From: Clonostachys chloroleuca
Taxonomy: Eukaryota; Ascomycota; Sordariomycetes; Hypocreales; Bionectriaceae
Direction of reading: 5' to 3'
Length of the DNA: 64,000 nt
NCBI GenBank assembly: GCA_037952775.1
Contig: JBANAY010000001.1
Span: forward strand, 1,178,001 to 1,242,000
Part shown: in pieces, positions 10,640-21,007 of the stretch
Numbering within the stretch: position 1 is the stretch's first letter
How the letters are laid out: each line of letters begins with the position of its first letter
Made by a program: the position numbers and the translations under genes
The notes under the pieces: generated by a model
The model's database searches: none
Told to the model about the DNA's origin: nothing
Seen by the model: the letters and a program-made list of their open reading frames with translations, nothing else

Positions 10640-11463
10640 TTAGATCTTGAATCCTTGGATCAGCTCGTCGATGGTGCTGCTGAGCTGTTCTGGCTGGGAC
10701 AGGAACGGGCTGTGGCCAGTGTCCAACTCGCGAGTCTCCCAAGTAACGCCGCTATTGTTAATCATGTGAATCTGGAGATAGGTGGGGATGGGAGTATCCC
10801 TCAAGCACTTGACGTAGGCTCTGCACCCGTCATACGACGCATCGCGGTAGCCATATTCGTCGATGTCGGTCAACAAGGCACTGAGCGAGTGAGGCTTGAG
10901 CGTTGAGCGTGTAGCCTTGGCCAAGTCCTCGTCCACGTCTCCATAAAAGAAGTCGAGGTCTTCCCGTGGGTATACAAGGTCCTCTTCCGCCTATGTCCAA
11001 AGGTTAGCATTTTCCTTGGCGAGAGGGAGAGGGGGAAGTATCTCACATTGATTGAACCGAACCTGGCCAAACCCTGGAGCTTCGCCTCACGTTCCACGAC
11101 ACCAAACCCTGCGCTCGAGAAGAGATAGGATGTCACCCAGATGATTCCAACAAGCCCGCCTGGCTGGCCCTTGGCCTTTCGGTCCTTCACATGCAGCTGC
11201 TTGATGGCCGGTGCGGCCGGTGTGCCTGCGTACGAATGGACAACGAGGACGACCTGGCGATCCTTGTGGAAGAGAGGTTCTAGGATCTCATCGCGGATGT
11301 AAGTTGCGTCGTCTTGGACTGTGACGTGAGGTGTGCCCACGCTCTTGACGGTGTGTGCGTAGGTGGTGTATCCCTTGGCGGTTAGGAGGGGGACCACCTT
11401 GTCCAGGCAGTTGGCTGAGTGCCAGGCGCCAGGGAGAAAGACAATGTCGGGTCTGGAGGCCAT
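10640..11463 (-). CDS. alpha/beta-hydrolase family protein
   Basis: Two exons, 11463-11047 and 10990-10640, join across a 56-nt GTGAGA..TAG intron (10991-11046) to give 255 residues. The N-terminus reads MASRPDIVFLPGAWHSANC, the first beta strand and oxyanion-type GAWH loop of fungal alpha/beta hydrolases. The nucleophile elbow is VVHSYAGTP (Ser between His and Tyr, a variant of GxSxG). A C-terminal DTGHSPFLSQP supplies the catalytic His. The likely activity is ester or lactone hydrolysis with unknown substrate; no signal peptide is visible, so it is probably cytosolic. It is divergent from the NmrA-like gene at 12517 and shares its upstream region, so co-regulation is possible. An in-frame ATG at 11523 would add 20 residues; the start at 11463 fits the family better. 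Confidence 0.85.
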
Positions 11464-12516
11464 GGTAATGTACTTTGGAAGACAGTTGGAAGATTTGGCA
11501 GTATAGTAAGGTCTGGGCTTCAATGGTAATGTTTGCGGAGTTCCGGAAGCCAGCTCCTTGAGCTAGAAATGTAGCGTGTGAGTTCAGGATGTCTTTTCTT
11601 GCTCCGTCAGGAAAGAAAAAGGGGATCCCACTCTGATAAAAACAGAAGGATTAAATACTGATAACATTTTCGATGTGGCGGAGGAATCTTCAGCTTTCTT
11701 TGACGCAATCAAGGATCAGGCGATCAGGGTCCCATTCTTGGTAAGAGCTAAAACGCGGCGGCAGTTTGCTTCCTTATTGGGACTTGCATCCACAACTAAG
11801 ATCATGGAACAGGCAATATGTTGCGAGGTTTTGCCATGGGTTTGGCCTTGGTACTCATGAGTTTATTACCCATTTACACCACATCACCAGAGGGCCAGCC
11901 GGTTCTACAAAAAATGTCCAGCTAACCACCGAGAGCTAGGAAGGAAGAGTAGAACCTCATAGCCACAAATATTAAACCCGGAGACAATACCAAAACTATT
12001 AGCCCAGTACTAGCCCAGTACAACACGGTATCGAGTTGTGTATTGAACCATAAGTTATCGTTTCTCAATTTTGCGTTTTACAAAAGACTAGGTCTCCAGC
12101 TGACATTAAGAGTTCTGATGTGCTCTGTTTACTTCAATCACTTGAAAAATATCCTTGACGTGCAATAGCCTCAATACACACAGACGGATAGCCTAGTCTC
12201 TGTCAGCTCACGCGGATGAATAAAGTATCAAATCATACGGCTTAAACTGCGGCAAGATTGGAGATTCCGCAACTCCGTCTCCACCCGTGAACCTTCGGAG
12301 TTCATTATTACCAATCTGGACTTACTGCCATGGCGTCATCTCCAGTCATCAACTCTGCTCTGCGGACAAATCATCCAGTAGCCGGGAATTGCCTGATACG
12401 GGTCTCGGTTCAATCATAAAAGTCGAACTGCTTCACTCCCCTTTGCTGTAAAGAACCTACAGTTCCATATCCTCATATTTACTCAAGAACAGGGCAAATT
12501 TGGAATATTGAGCACC
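11464..12516. other. divergent intergenic region
   Basis: About 1.05 kb separates the hydrolase and the NmrA-like gene, which are transcribed away from each other, so both promoters should lie here. A perfect 11-bp direct repeat (TAGCCCAGTAC, twice in tandem) sits near 12000-12020. No convincing coding sequence. Confidence 0.5.
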
Positions 12517-13482
12517 ATGAAGACAATCGGCATATTCCCCGCAGCGGGGGGCCTCGGCGGCAGCACGTACGGCCATCTTCTCCAGCATCCGGAGGTGCAG
12601 CCCGACAAGGTCACCCTGATCAGTCGAAACCCTAGCAAGATCCCAGCTTCATACAGTGCTAGAGGTGTTCGGCTGCTTCAGGCGTCTTATGAGTCGACGC
12701 CAGCCGAGCTGGAGGCTGCTTTCGCCGGCATCCAAGTCCTCTTCCTCATCTCCTACCCCAGCCACGTACGCGACTACCGCGTCAAGGTACAGCTTCCAGC
12801 CATTGATGCAGCGCATAAAGCAGGCGTTAAGCACATTTTCTACTCCTCGCTGGGTTTCGCCTTACCTGAGGAGACAGATTCCTTGGCTGAGGTCATGCAG
12901 GCTCATCTAGTCTCCGAAGAACACCTACAGAAACTTGCGGACAAAGATCCCACGTTCTCTTGGACGAGCATCCGTGAAGGGTTGTACCATGAATCCTTTC
13001 CAATTTACACCTCATTTTGGACCCTAGAGAACCCAGTGGACGAGATATTGATTCCTCATGACGGGACTGGACCTGGGGTAAGCTGGGTCAAGCGTGATGA
13101 GCTGGGGGAAGCAAGCGCCTCTCTCATCGTGGAATATGCAACCAGCTCTGACCCTTCGGCATACCCATGGAACAAACGCCGTGTTGTTCTCACAGGCCCC
13201 AAGGAATGGACTCTCGCCGACACAGTAAAGGTGCTAGGGAATGCCGTAGGCCGTGAAGTGCGAATCAAGCAGATTGGGATCGACGAATGGGTCAAACTAC
13301 CCCAGATTATCAGTTATTTTGGTGAGGAGGGAAAGGCCAGGACTTGGGCAACAGCTTGGGATGCCATTCAGGCTGGCGAAACCAAATTCGTGAGCCCGAC
13401 GCTGGCAGAGATCCTTGGAAGAGAGCCTGAGGCGTTCGAGGTGACGATTGGGCAGTTGGCCAAGGATGTGCGTGGTGTCTAG
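12517..13482 (+). CDS. NmrA-like NAD(P)-binding protein
   Basis: A single exon of 321 residues. The start is the ATG at 12517, in the good context agcaccATG; an upstream in-frame TTG is not a start. The N-terminus carries a Rossmann beta-alpha-beta with the Gly-rich loop GIFPAAGGLGGS, then TLISRNPSK for dinucleotide 2'-phosphate or ribose contact, and a mid-protein IFYSSLGF strand as in the NmrA/atypical SDR group. The classical SDR YxxxK pair is not obvious, as is usual for NmrA-like proteins. Members act as redox sensors or as reductases in secondary metabolism; which applies here is unknown. It neighbours a divergent alpha/beta-hydrolase. A second NmrA-like protein lies at 44218. Confidence 0.85.
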   Translation: MKTIGIFPAAGGLGGSTYGHLLQHPEVQPDKVTLISRNPSKIPASYSARGVRLLQASYESTPAELEAAFAGIQVLFLISYPSHVRDYRVKVQLPAIDAAHKAGVKHIFYSSLGFALPEETDSLAEVMQAHLVSEEHLQKLADKDPTFSWTSIREGLYHESFPIYTSFWTLENPVDEILIPHDGTGPGVSWVKRDELGEASASLIVEYATSSDPSAYPWNKRRVVLTGPKEWTLADTVKVLGNAVGREVRIKQIGIDEWVKLPQIISYFGEEGKARTWATAWDAIQAGETKFVSPTLAEILGREPEAFEVTIGQLAKDVRGV

Positions 13483-13715
13483 TCTACAGAGGTATCTAAA
13501 GCCAAATAGTATGGCAATGGTGAACTATACTTGCAGGACATTTGTTGTTCGTCTCCTGTACCTTTTGAGGCGATTCCATTGCAGATATCTTGCGAAAGTA
13601 TTATACTGTGACCAGCGGGCAATAAATTACATTTATTCTAATAATTATTAATCTCAGTACACGCTCATATCATTAAGTCCTTCCACAACCCCCGTCTCAC
13701 GCACCATCTACCATC

Positions 13716-15380
13716 TTAACGGCGCCCATAATCATCTGGCGACTGCCAGTGTCCAGGAGGATACTGGTCACCATACGGAGCACCACCCTGGGGCGCTCCT
13801 CCTTGCAGCTCTACCGGAGGCGATGCCATCCGATACGCTGGCAACTCCGCGGACGCCACCGGCTGAGGTGGCTGCGGAGGCACCATGAACGCAGGCAGCT
13901 CTGCAGACTGCACCCGGCTCTGCTGCGGTGACGAATGCCCAGACAGCTCTGCCGAATACACCGACTGCTGCAGCTCCGATGGCGGAGATACCTGGCGGTA
14001 CGCCGGCAGCTCGGACGATCGTATGGTCTGATGGGGTGATGCGGATGTGATGGGGGAGACTGGTGAGTGGTCGGTGGGCTTCTCGTGCATGGACGCCTCG
14101 ATTTGGGCAGTCCTCTCTTCCTCCCTTGCGGATCTGCGGCGGAGAAGTCTCACGACGAAGAACAGTGCGGCCACGGCGGCAATGGCACCTACGCCGCCGA
14201 CAACGGGCCCGGCGATCCATGCCTGGTCCTTCTTGTCGCTGTTGCCGCCTCCGTTGTTGGAGGAGGTACTGTTGGAGTTGGAGCTGTCAGAGTCCGTGCC
14301 GGATTTGTTCTCCACGACATCACCGCCGCCGGGTGTGTCCGTGGAAGTCGCTGTTGACGTGACGGTTCTAGTCTGCGTGACATTGATTGTTTCCACGGGT
14401 ACCAGCGAGCTACCGGCGTTGGAGACTTCGTTGTTAGATTCTTTTGTAGTCGTGGGTGTAGTGTCTTGTTTTGTTGTTTCGGGGTCAAGCGCCTTGGAGC
14501 TCTTGAGCTGCTCGGTTGTAGGCTCTGCGGACGGCTCGTCTTTGCGTGTTGATGTCGGGGAGTCCTTCTTTTCGGAAGACGATGGTGGTGGAGGGGCGCT
14601 CGAGGTCGTCGACGACGAAGAAGGTGGCGGCGGCGGTATCGAAGACGACGTGGTTGGCCTTGACGTAGTCGTCGGCTGCGATGTGGTCGTTGGTTGTGAT
14701 GTAGTTGTCGGCTTTGAGGTTGTCGTCGGCTTCGATGTTGTCGTTGTGCTAGTCTTGATAGTTCTATAGAAAGTCCTCTGTGCTGCCGTACCGCAGCCGT
14801 ACATTGCCTTTGCTGACTTGTCGTCAGTGCTGTCGTAGTACCAGTCTGGACTACATCCTGTGCCCTGGGAGCTAAATTTCCATCATATCCGTCAGAATTA
14901 GTAGCAACTGTCGTGTGTTCAAAATGACTTGCCATGTACGAGCGGTTGCAGAGTAGACGAGGACGCTACTCGATCTACAGGCGGTAGGAACCTGACTCTG
15001 CCCTGCCGTTCCGCACAAAGCGTAGCTCGCGTTTGTAAGGAAGATGTTGCCGCTCGGGCAGGTCACCGACAGATCTAGAAGAGGAAAGACAGTCAGCATG
15101 CCACTTGGGGTTTTTGCTATCACATCTTGGTGTCTGGAGCCATACATGTAGATCCGCTCAAAGTGTATCCAACAAAGTCTGCGCCATTCTGCCGTTGATA
15201 CAGCTCGGCATCGCTAGGACCTTGCGTAAGAACAAATTCGGCTGGGCGGCCGGCCTGAGCCTTGAAGTCGCGTAAAGGTTCTGTAGGAGGGGACGTGATT
15301 GAGGGATCCGCGGGCAAGACTGGCTGGGCTCGAGTGGTGATGGCCAAAGCCACAGCAGCAATTGTCAAGGTATATCGCAT
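13716..15380 (-). CDS. membrane-anchored Ser/Thr-rich surface protein
   Basis: Three exons (15380-15146, 15074-14933, 14871-13716) give 510 residues. An N-terminal signal peptide (MRYTLTIAAVALAITTRAQ) is followed by a Cys-containing ectodomain of about 130 residues. Next is a long linker with repeated TTSKPTTTSQPTT-type motifs, likely O-mannosylated. One transmembrane helix (GPVVGGVGAIAAVAALFFVV) is followed by Arg-rich stop-transfer residues and a cytoplasmic tail. The tail repeats a SAELPAY/SSELPAY motif four to five times. This layout matches fungal wall-stress sensors of the Wsc/Mid2 type, although no canonical WSC domain is visible. The second intron (14872-14932) begins GCAAGT and ends TTTAG, a GC-AG intron that restores a TGC Cys codon at the junction. 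The alternative GTCATT donor is weaker. Confidence 0.8.
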
Positions 15381-16826
15381 GATGGAGAAGAGGTCTTCGA
15401 TTTTACGATGTACAAGAAATCCACGTAAACTCTGACATTGGCACAACAGTAGCCGCACACCAAGGTAAGGGCAACTTGGTTGCCACGGGAGAAAGGACCT
15501 ACATATCTAGTTTCCCCTCCTTCTTCTTGCAGGGTTCGATCACCGAAGACCCTGTGCCAGGGTCCAGGTCGGGAACGCCTCTTGTTATGGCGAGAGCCTA
15601 GGACTTGAGGAGCAGGGGTCTAGAGCCTCGTTTTTATATGTGAACACAGCATGATGACTGCATGTGCATTGGCTCACCAATATCATATGCATCGGCGACT
15701 GGGTCAGCAAATCCGCGTTGAGTCTGCAGCACCAGTATAAGGCGCTATTGCAACTAGCGGGACTGAAGGCAGACCTGGATTTGCTCAGGCACCTTCAGCC
15801 GCATCCAAGCCATCGGTAGGGCATGGGACCGGATTCAGCTCGGCCTCTAGCCCTTTGCTCAGACCCCTCATTGTCCCCATCCCACCATCTTTTACCTTTA
15901 AGCTTCGCGGCCCCCCCCCGGTAGCTAAAAGGCGACTCCGGTCTGCCACGCGGAGTGACAATAGACCCGAACTGACCAGTTCCTCTCGTATGCCAGCTCG
16001 TGGGGAGTTGTGTTGTGATGATCCTTGCCTCTTTCTCTTAGTTGCATCTTCCTAGGCTCTCGCTGGCCGGTCTAGAATCAGTAAATCGCCAGCCATCTGA
16101 CGGCAAGTGGCGGGAGGTATTACCGCATAATCCAACCCAACATGCCCATTGTTCTGGTAAACGTGGTCTCCCTCCTCCCTTTTTAATGATCGCCAATGAC
16201 AGATTGGGTCCAGATCGCAGCTGGAGTAAGGATACCCTTGGCAATTCCAATCTGGGCAACTCTAGAATCTATTTGCCAGCGGCCGATGTTTATTAATAAG
16301 CTGCGAATCCAACAACTGGTTGCTAAGAAATAATCACACCATACGAAAAGAAATTCTGTCAGCCCCAGCTGAAATCGTTTCTTCTATTATGTCTGCTGTG
16401 CAACCAGGTGACCCCTGAACCTGACTATTGCTGCTAGCGGCGGCTTTTGCGGAATTTGTAGAGCCATCGAGAATAGCACTAAATCACAGCGAGTGGTTGG
16501 TCACGGCAGCCGTTTTGTGCATTTTTGTGAATGGTGCTTGACAAGATGCTTGCACATCTCAGTTCTACAAAATCCGTGGTATCTTTTTCAAGGATTCTAA
16601 GCGCCACAGCGTTTGATATCGGACAATAACGTTAATGTGAATAATTTAAACCATGATTTAACATATACCATTATGTCGTTTGCATGGAAATCGTACCTTT
16701 CATAGCTCCCTATGGTTATGTTTAGTTCCTGTACCAGTGAGTCAGCAGTGCTTCCAGGTGAGCGATCAACTCCTCTCCACTACCCTAGACTCGAACCAAA
16801 TCCCATTCACGCACATCTCACCGACC
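15381..16826. other. intergenic region, no gene seen
   Basis: About 1.4 kb upstream of both the surface-protein gene (minus) and the YdeI-like gene (plus), so a divergent promoter region. Contains a short C9 run near 15911. I see no coding or RNA gene. Confidence 0.5.
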
Positions 16827-17543
16827 ATGAGGCTTTCATTCACGCCAATTTTCGCGTTTCAATCGCTTAAGCAACCATCAAGAGTCACAATGCCTCGAAA
16901 ACCTCGAGCAGCCACAAAATCCAAAGCTGCTTCATCCGCCACGACCACTTCAGTAGCCAGTTCATCTCCATCCCCACAAAATGCTCTTCTCTTTCCAGAT
17001 GACAACGCCTTCATCACATGGCTAGAAGCCAACCACAGCACCACTCCGCAGGGAACATGGCTCCTCATCGCAAAGAAGAACACGTCCCCACCCTCCATCA
17101 CCTACGACCAGGCCGTCGACACCGCAATCTGCTACGGCTGGATCGACGGCCAGCGCAAATCCATCCCCGACCCGGGCACCCACTTCGCCCAGCGCTTCTC
17201 CCCGCGACGGCCCAGGAGCATCTGGTCCGCCCGCAACGTGGCCAAGGTGGATACGCTCGCCGCGCAGGGGAGGATGAAGGCCGCCGGGTGGGCCGAGGTG
17301 GATGCGGCCAGGGAGGACGGGCGGTGGGACAGGGCGTACGCAGGGCCGGCGACGATGGAGGCGCCCGCGGATTTCCTGGCGGCGTTGGAGGGGAACGAGG
17401 CCGCGAGGGAGTTTTGGGGCGGGTTGGGTCGGTCGGCGAGGTATTCGTTCTTGATTAGGATTGAGACGGCGGTGAAGACGGACACGAGGGTGAAGAGGAT
17501 AGAGCAGTTTGTGGAACTGTTGGGGGAGGGAAAGACGTTATAG
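16827..17543 (+). CDS. YdeI/OmpD-associated-like protein
   Basis: A single exon. From the ATG at 16827 it encodes 238 residues; a second ATG at 16890 gives 217. The core (LLFPDDNAFITWLEANHS, then QGTWLLIAKKN, then AICYGWIDGQRK and FSPRRPRSIWSARNVAKV) is the YdeI/OmpD-associated signature, and a helical C-terminal YdeI segment follows. The family is mainly bacterial, of uncertain biochemical role, and is also found in fungi. The first 21 residues plus the basic Ala/Ser/Thr-rich stretch after them could be a mitochondrial presequence, so I favour the longer start. The 3' half has high GC compared with the flanks. Confidence 0.8.
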   Translation: MRLSFTPIFAFQSLKQPSRVTMPRKPRAATKSKAASSATTTSVASSSPSPQNALLFPDDNAFITWLEANHSTTPQGTWLLIAKKNTSPPSITYDQAVDTAICYGWIDGQRKSIPDPGTHFAQRFSPRRPRSIWSARNVAKVDTLAAQGRMKAAGWAEVDAAREDGRWDRAYAGPATMEAPADFLAALEGNEAAREFWGGLGRSARYSFLIRIETAVKTDTRVKRIEQFVELLGEGKTL

Positions 17544-17692
17544 CGTATAATCTGATAATGTTCATAGTATTAACATTTACAGCTAGTAGGAATGCCGTAT
17601 ACTCGAGATATGTTTGGTGGAAACTCCCAATAGTATTAATAAATCATCGTTTTCAGCCCAAGGATAATGATGAACGGTCATCCAGCTATTAC

Positions 17693-19504
17693 CTACCACC
17701 CGTCCTCGCTATCGCCTTCCCCTTCGCCTTCACCCTCGGACAGCTCAGCCATGTCATCCAAAAGACCATCCCCAGATACATCCTCATCTTCATCGTCGAT
17801 AAATGAGCCATACTCCTCGCTGCCCATCTCGCTATTGTCCTCGTCAGATAAATCAACAGGATTCTCCTGTCGGTGGATCCGTAACTTCTCTGCCAGCGAT
17901 AGACGAGCTGGTGGTTTGTCGTCCTCTTCGTCGTCCTCGCTTTCGGACTGCGAATCATCGTCCTCTGGATCCTCTTGGGCATTATCGTTTTCAGGGCCAG
18001 ACTCTGAATCCGAGGAGATCACTTGTGTCCCGCGTCCAGCACGAGAGCGCTGTGAAGCACCTCGAGGAGCTTCGTCTTCCTCATCGGAGGAAACATCCAC
18101 AACCGCATGGGTTCGAACTCTTTTTGAACTGGGACCAACGTCTTCGTCCTCTGAATCGCTCACAATGCGACGCTTTGGAATCCTGACCGCGAGCTCCATA
18201 TGCCCCTCTTCTTCTTCGTCGTCTGAAGCATCTTGTTCAGGACTAGAGAACCTTGCAACAATAGCATCACTATCTTCTTCCGCTGAGCTGAAATTTCCGG
18301 GGTCGGGCGAGCCACCGGGAGAAATTGGGTTAGGGATCAATTCATCTTCCGAAGATGATTGGTTCGAGATGATCTCGTTGTCGTCAATGCCTTCGCTCTC
18401 GTATTCGGAGGGCTCTTGCTCTTCTTCGTCTTCGTCGTCAGAGCTCTCTTCCTCGTTGTCCAGCGGAAAGATGCCAAGATCATGCTTCTTCACCAATCCG
18501 TCGAAATCGTCTATTCCCCCCTCAAACTCAAAGCAAACCATGGGCGCCAGTTTCACACCACGTGACAACAGAGTATCCGTCAGCCGACGACTAACTTGGT
18601 TTGAGAAGTCGTCTATGATTCGGCGTGTCGTTTCATCCCAGTAATTATTGAGATCCGGCCAACAATACGCCCACTCGAGATCCTCCCCAAGGCCAGGTTG
18701 CTTCTCAAACGTCTCTACCCTGGCATGCCGCATCATCCGAGAGCCACACCATTGTATGCTCCTCTTGCTGAGTTGGTAATGCTGCCTGATGAGATACAAC
18801 GTCTCCAGGTTCGGCAGAACGCGTACCAAGTGCAAGATACTCTCGAATTGCTCTGGCGAGCTAGGGCTCACGTTCCCACCCAATCCATCCAATTCGATCG
18901 CGGCATGGATAATATTGTTGCAAAAGTCAGCATCGTACGGCGCCTCGTACGGCTCGTTCATGACCAGGTCGTTGAAATAGACGATATCCCGATCTTTCTT
19001 GAAGCGAACTTCTGCGTCGCCCGACCCGGCGTTGAGACGAAGCGTATCCGGGTTCTGGCGAAGGACAATCCCACGTGATTCTCGGTTCACAGCCGCGACC
19101 GTGCGCAAAGCCTCTGTTTGGTCTGAAAGTTCCATACTGTCCGCAAACCTCCAGAACGGATCGCGGGGGGGCCAGGGTCGAGCTGGGTGCCATTGTATCC
19201 GGATGCATAATATCCGAGCCTGGCTTACCAACTCGGGACAGAACGCCTCCCAGATGTGGCGTCGCAGCTCAGGCGGGAGGTCGTTGAATTTTGTGAACAC
19301 TCGTCCTGGTTGACCTTCGTCATTTTCATCGTCTCCATGTCCCAGAGTGGATGAGGATTCATCAGAACTTTCATCCGATTCCACCGCCTCCAGGTCTATC
19401 AACTGATTGAGGGGAGAGTCATCGGACTCGTACTCGGCTTCCGACGACGCACGATCACCTTCTGAGTCGCTAGAGGAGTCGATGACAAACGCATGGCGCG
19501 CCAT
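17693..19504 (-). CDS. acidic 2EXR-domain protein
   Basis: A single exon of 603 residues starting at an ATG at 19504. After an acidic, Ser-rich N-terminus comes the fungal 2EXR/F-box-like motif FNDLPPELRRHIWEAF (about residues 71-86). A globular region follows, with AAVNRESRGIVLR and a leucine-rich LVRVLPNLETLYLI strand typical of this family. From about residue 360 the protein is a long disordered tail of Asp/Glu/Ser runs with basic patches such as RIPKRRIVSDSEDED, likely nuclear and a CK2-type phosphorylation substrate. 2EXR proteins are abundant in Pezizomycotina and functionally uncharacterised. Palindromic CACGTGAC sites lie about 100 bp upstream of the start. Confidence 0.8.
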   Translation of the reverse strand: MARHAFVIDSSSDSEGDRASSEAEYESDDSPLNQLIDLEAVESDESSDESSSTLGHGDDENDEGQPGRVFTKFNDLPPELRRHIWEAFCPELVSQARILCIRIQWHPARPWPPRDPFWRFADSMELSDQTEALRTVAAVNRESRGIVLRQNPDTLRLNAGSGDAEVRFKKDRDIVYFNDLVMNEPYEAPYDADFCNNIIHAAIELDGLGGNVSPSSPEQFESILHLVRVLPNLETLYLIRQHYQLSKRSIQWCGSRMMRHARVETFEKQPGLGEDLEWAYCWPDLNNYWDETTRRIIDDFSNQVSRRLTDTLLSRGVKLAPMVCFEFEGGIDDFDGLVKKHDLGIFPLDNEEESSDDEDEEEQEPSEYESEGIDDNEIISNQSSSEDELIPNPISPGGSPDPGNFSSAEEDSDAIVARFSSPEQDASDDEEEEGHMELAVRIPKRRIVSDSEDEDVGPSSKRVRTHAVVDVSSDEEDEAPRGASQRSRAGRGTQVISSDSESGPENDNAQEDPEDDDSQSESEDDEEDDKPPARLSLAEKLRIHRQENPVDLSDEDNSEMGSEEYGSFIDDEDEDVSGDGLLDDMAELSEGEGEGEGDSEDGW

Positions 19505-20657
19505 GTTTGATTTATTTGGCTATTGCGGCTTGCAAGGCAACAGTGATGAACTGAGATGAAGGTTTGCAAAGTGTGATTTTGGCACGCGGTCGGCGATCCC
19601 ACGTGACAGAGCACTCTGTCGCGAAGTCACGTGCTCCTGATACTTACTTACGTCATCTTCTCACTCATAATTCGAGGAACCAAGCTAAACATGCACCCTG
19701 GTAGGCATAAGGTTTGGTTCCATAGGGTAAAACAAGAAAAATTGTTGCTATGTTGGGAATTCCCAAACTAGCTATTGGTAAAGTTCGTCTCATGCTTAGC
19801 ACTTTTGATGTGACCCGATTGCACTGGTCATACGAAGTAATACTAGATTACTTCGTTCATGGCTGTAGGGTAGGCTTTAAGGAAAATGGTGAATTGTGGC
19901 GCGTCAGGTAAGACCAGTAGGAAGAACACGTGACCACCCTTCTCATCACCAATCGAATGAGAATACCTAAATCAGGACTTGACCCTCCCTAGATAATAGT
20001 AACTTAAGTTTTCAGTTACACCCTCTTGATTAAGTGACTATAAGCTGTGGCAATAGCGCTGAATGAATTTCTTCAGAGGTTTGGAGAGAAGTTCAAGTCA
20101 AACCATCCTCCTGACATCTAGATAACAGCAGCTATATGGGTTAATCTAGATCAAGTCTGTTCTTAATAAATGCACATTTCCAGATAAGAAACGTATGTCG
20201 GATATCCCCCTTAGTATCCGCTGTGCTGGAATTAGACGATTAGCGAGCTTGGTCGCTCTACAGTGTTACGATCAAATGGCCTGAGAGTATTCTTTTCCAC
20301 ATAGAACTAGAGGATCAATGAGCGCAATCTTGCTCATAAAATGCCATTGACTAACTTTCAACTTAATTGTCCGACTTGGACGAACTTTGGCTCGGCGATT
20401 TGACGTGGGCTAGCCTTGTATTGTGTTGTTTCATGACCATTACGTGAAGAAAAGATATATTTAGACACTTGAGCTTAATAGTACAAAGGACCAGAAAGAA
20501 AATTGTTGAAAATAAAGTTAATTGCCAAGTAGACCGGCCTGCAAACCACACTGGGCTCGCTGGCTACCGGGAACCCAACCGCAACCCTTCTTTGCGGGGT
20601 ACACTTTTGTGGGTGGGCAATATTAGTTGGCGTTTGTTGTTGTCTTGGATAGGAATG
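19505..20657. other. gene-poor spacer
   Basis: Apart from the promoter site cluster at 19600-19655, I find no coding sequence with exon-like features. Moderately AT-rich. Confidence 0.45.
19600..19655. promoter_or_regulatory. palindromic CACGTG / CRE-like site cluster
   Basis: CACGTGAC at 19600-19607 and its inverted copy GTCACGTG at 19626-19633 flank a perfect 7-bp inverted repeat (GACAGAG, CA spacer, CTCTGTC; 19605-19620). A CRE/ATF-like TTACGTCA follows at 19648-19655. The cluster lies about 95-150 bp upstream of the 2EXR start, as expected for bHLH (Cbf1-like) and bZIP binding. Sites are seen in the sequence; binding is inferred. Confidence 0.5.
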
Positions 20658-21007
20658 CTATTTTCTTATCTTTGCGTTAGCCTCGCAGGCAACTCTGTGC
20701 CCTGTGTTAAGGTTGCAGAATCCTGGTCCCTGTCCCTTTGGCTGAACCACACAGGTCTAGAAGTAAACAGGTAGTGGCGCCCGGATCGTAAAAGATGGAG
20801 GGATAGACTTACTCCAGACTCAGCTCCTCCAACATGCCCAGTCTTGTTGCCCTTGGCGGGGGCAGCCTTCTTATTGGCACGGGCAATGAGGTACTCTCCT
20901 CGTGCGATGAGGTACTCGCCCTTGGCGACAAGATCTTCGCCTCGAGTGGCGAGGTCCTGGTATGCAAAGGTACTTGATGCAAGCAGGAAAAGGATGAAGT
21001 TAATTAT
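20658..21007 (-). pseudogene. small secreted peptide gene lacking an ATG start
   Basis: Two exons missed by long-ORF searches. Exon 1 (21007-20813) joins exon 2 (20756-20658) across a 56-nt intron with a perfect GTAAGT donor and CTTCTAG acceptor, phase 0. The product of about 97 residues opens with a hydrophobic signal peptide (INFILFLLASSTFA). It continues with short repeats built on GE(D/Y)L(V/I)A(K/R) (GEDLVAK, GEYLIAR, GEYLIAR) and a basic linker. Exon 2 encodes a tail with three cysteines in TCVVQ, GPGFCNLN and RVACEA contexts, ending at TAG. At the expected start the codon is ATA in a good context (CTACCATAATT). No in-frame ATG lies between it and an upstream TAA. It is either a gene that lost its start by a G-to-A change, or one with a missed 5' exon or non-AUG start. 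Secretion is inferred from the leader; function unknown. Confidence 0.65.

Noticed and set aside
12508..12516. Upstream extension of the NmrA-like protein to 12508
   Set aside because: The codon at 12508 is TTG; the ATG at 12517 has good context.
14047..14935. Long frames opposite and overlapping the surface-protein gene
   Set aside because: Low-complexity Ser/Thr/Pro codons leave other frames open; none has domain or splice support.
17667..18644. Ser-rich plus-strand frame opposite the 2EXR gene
   Set aside because: It mirrors the acidic Asp/Glu/Ser tail of the real minus-strand gene.
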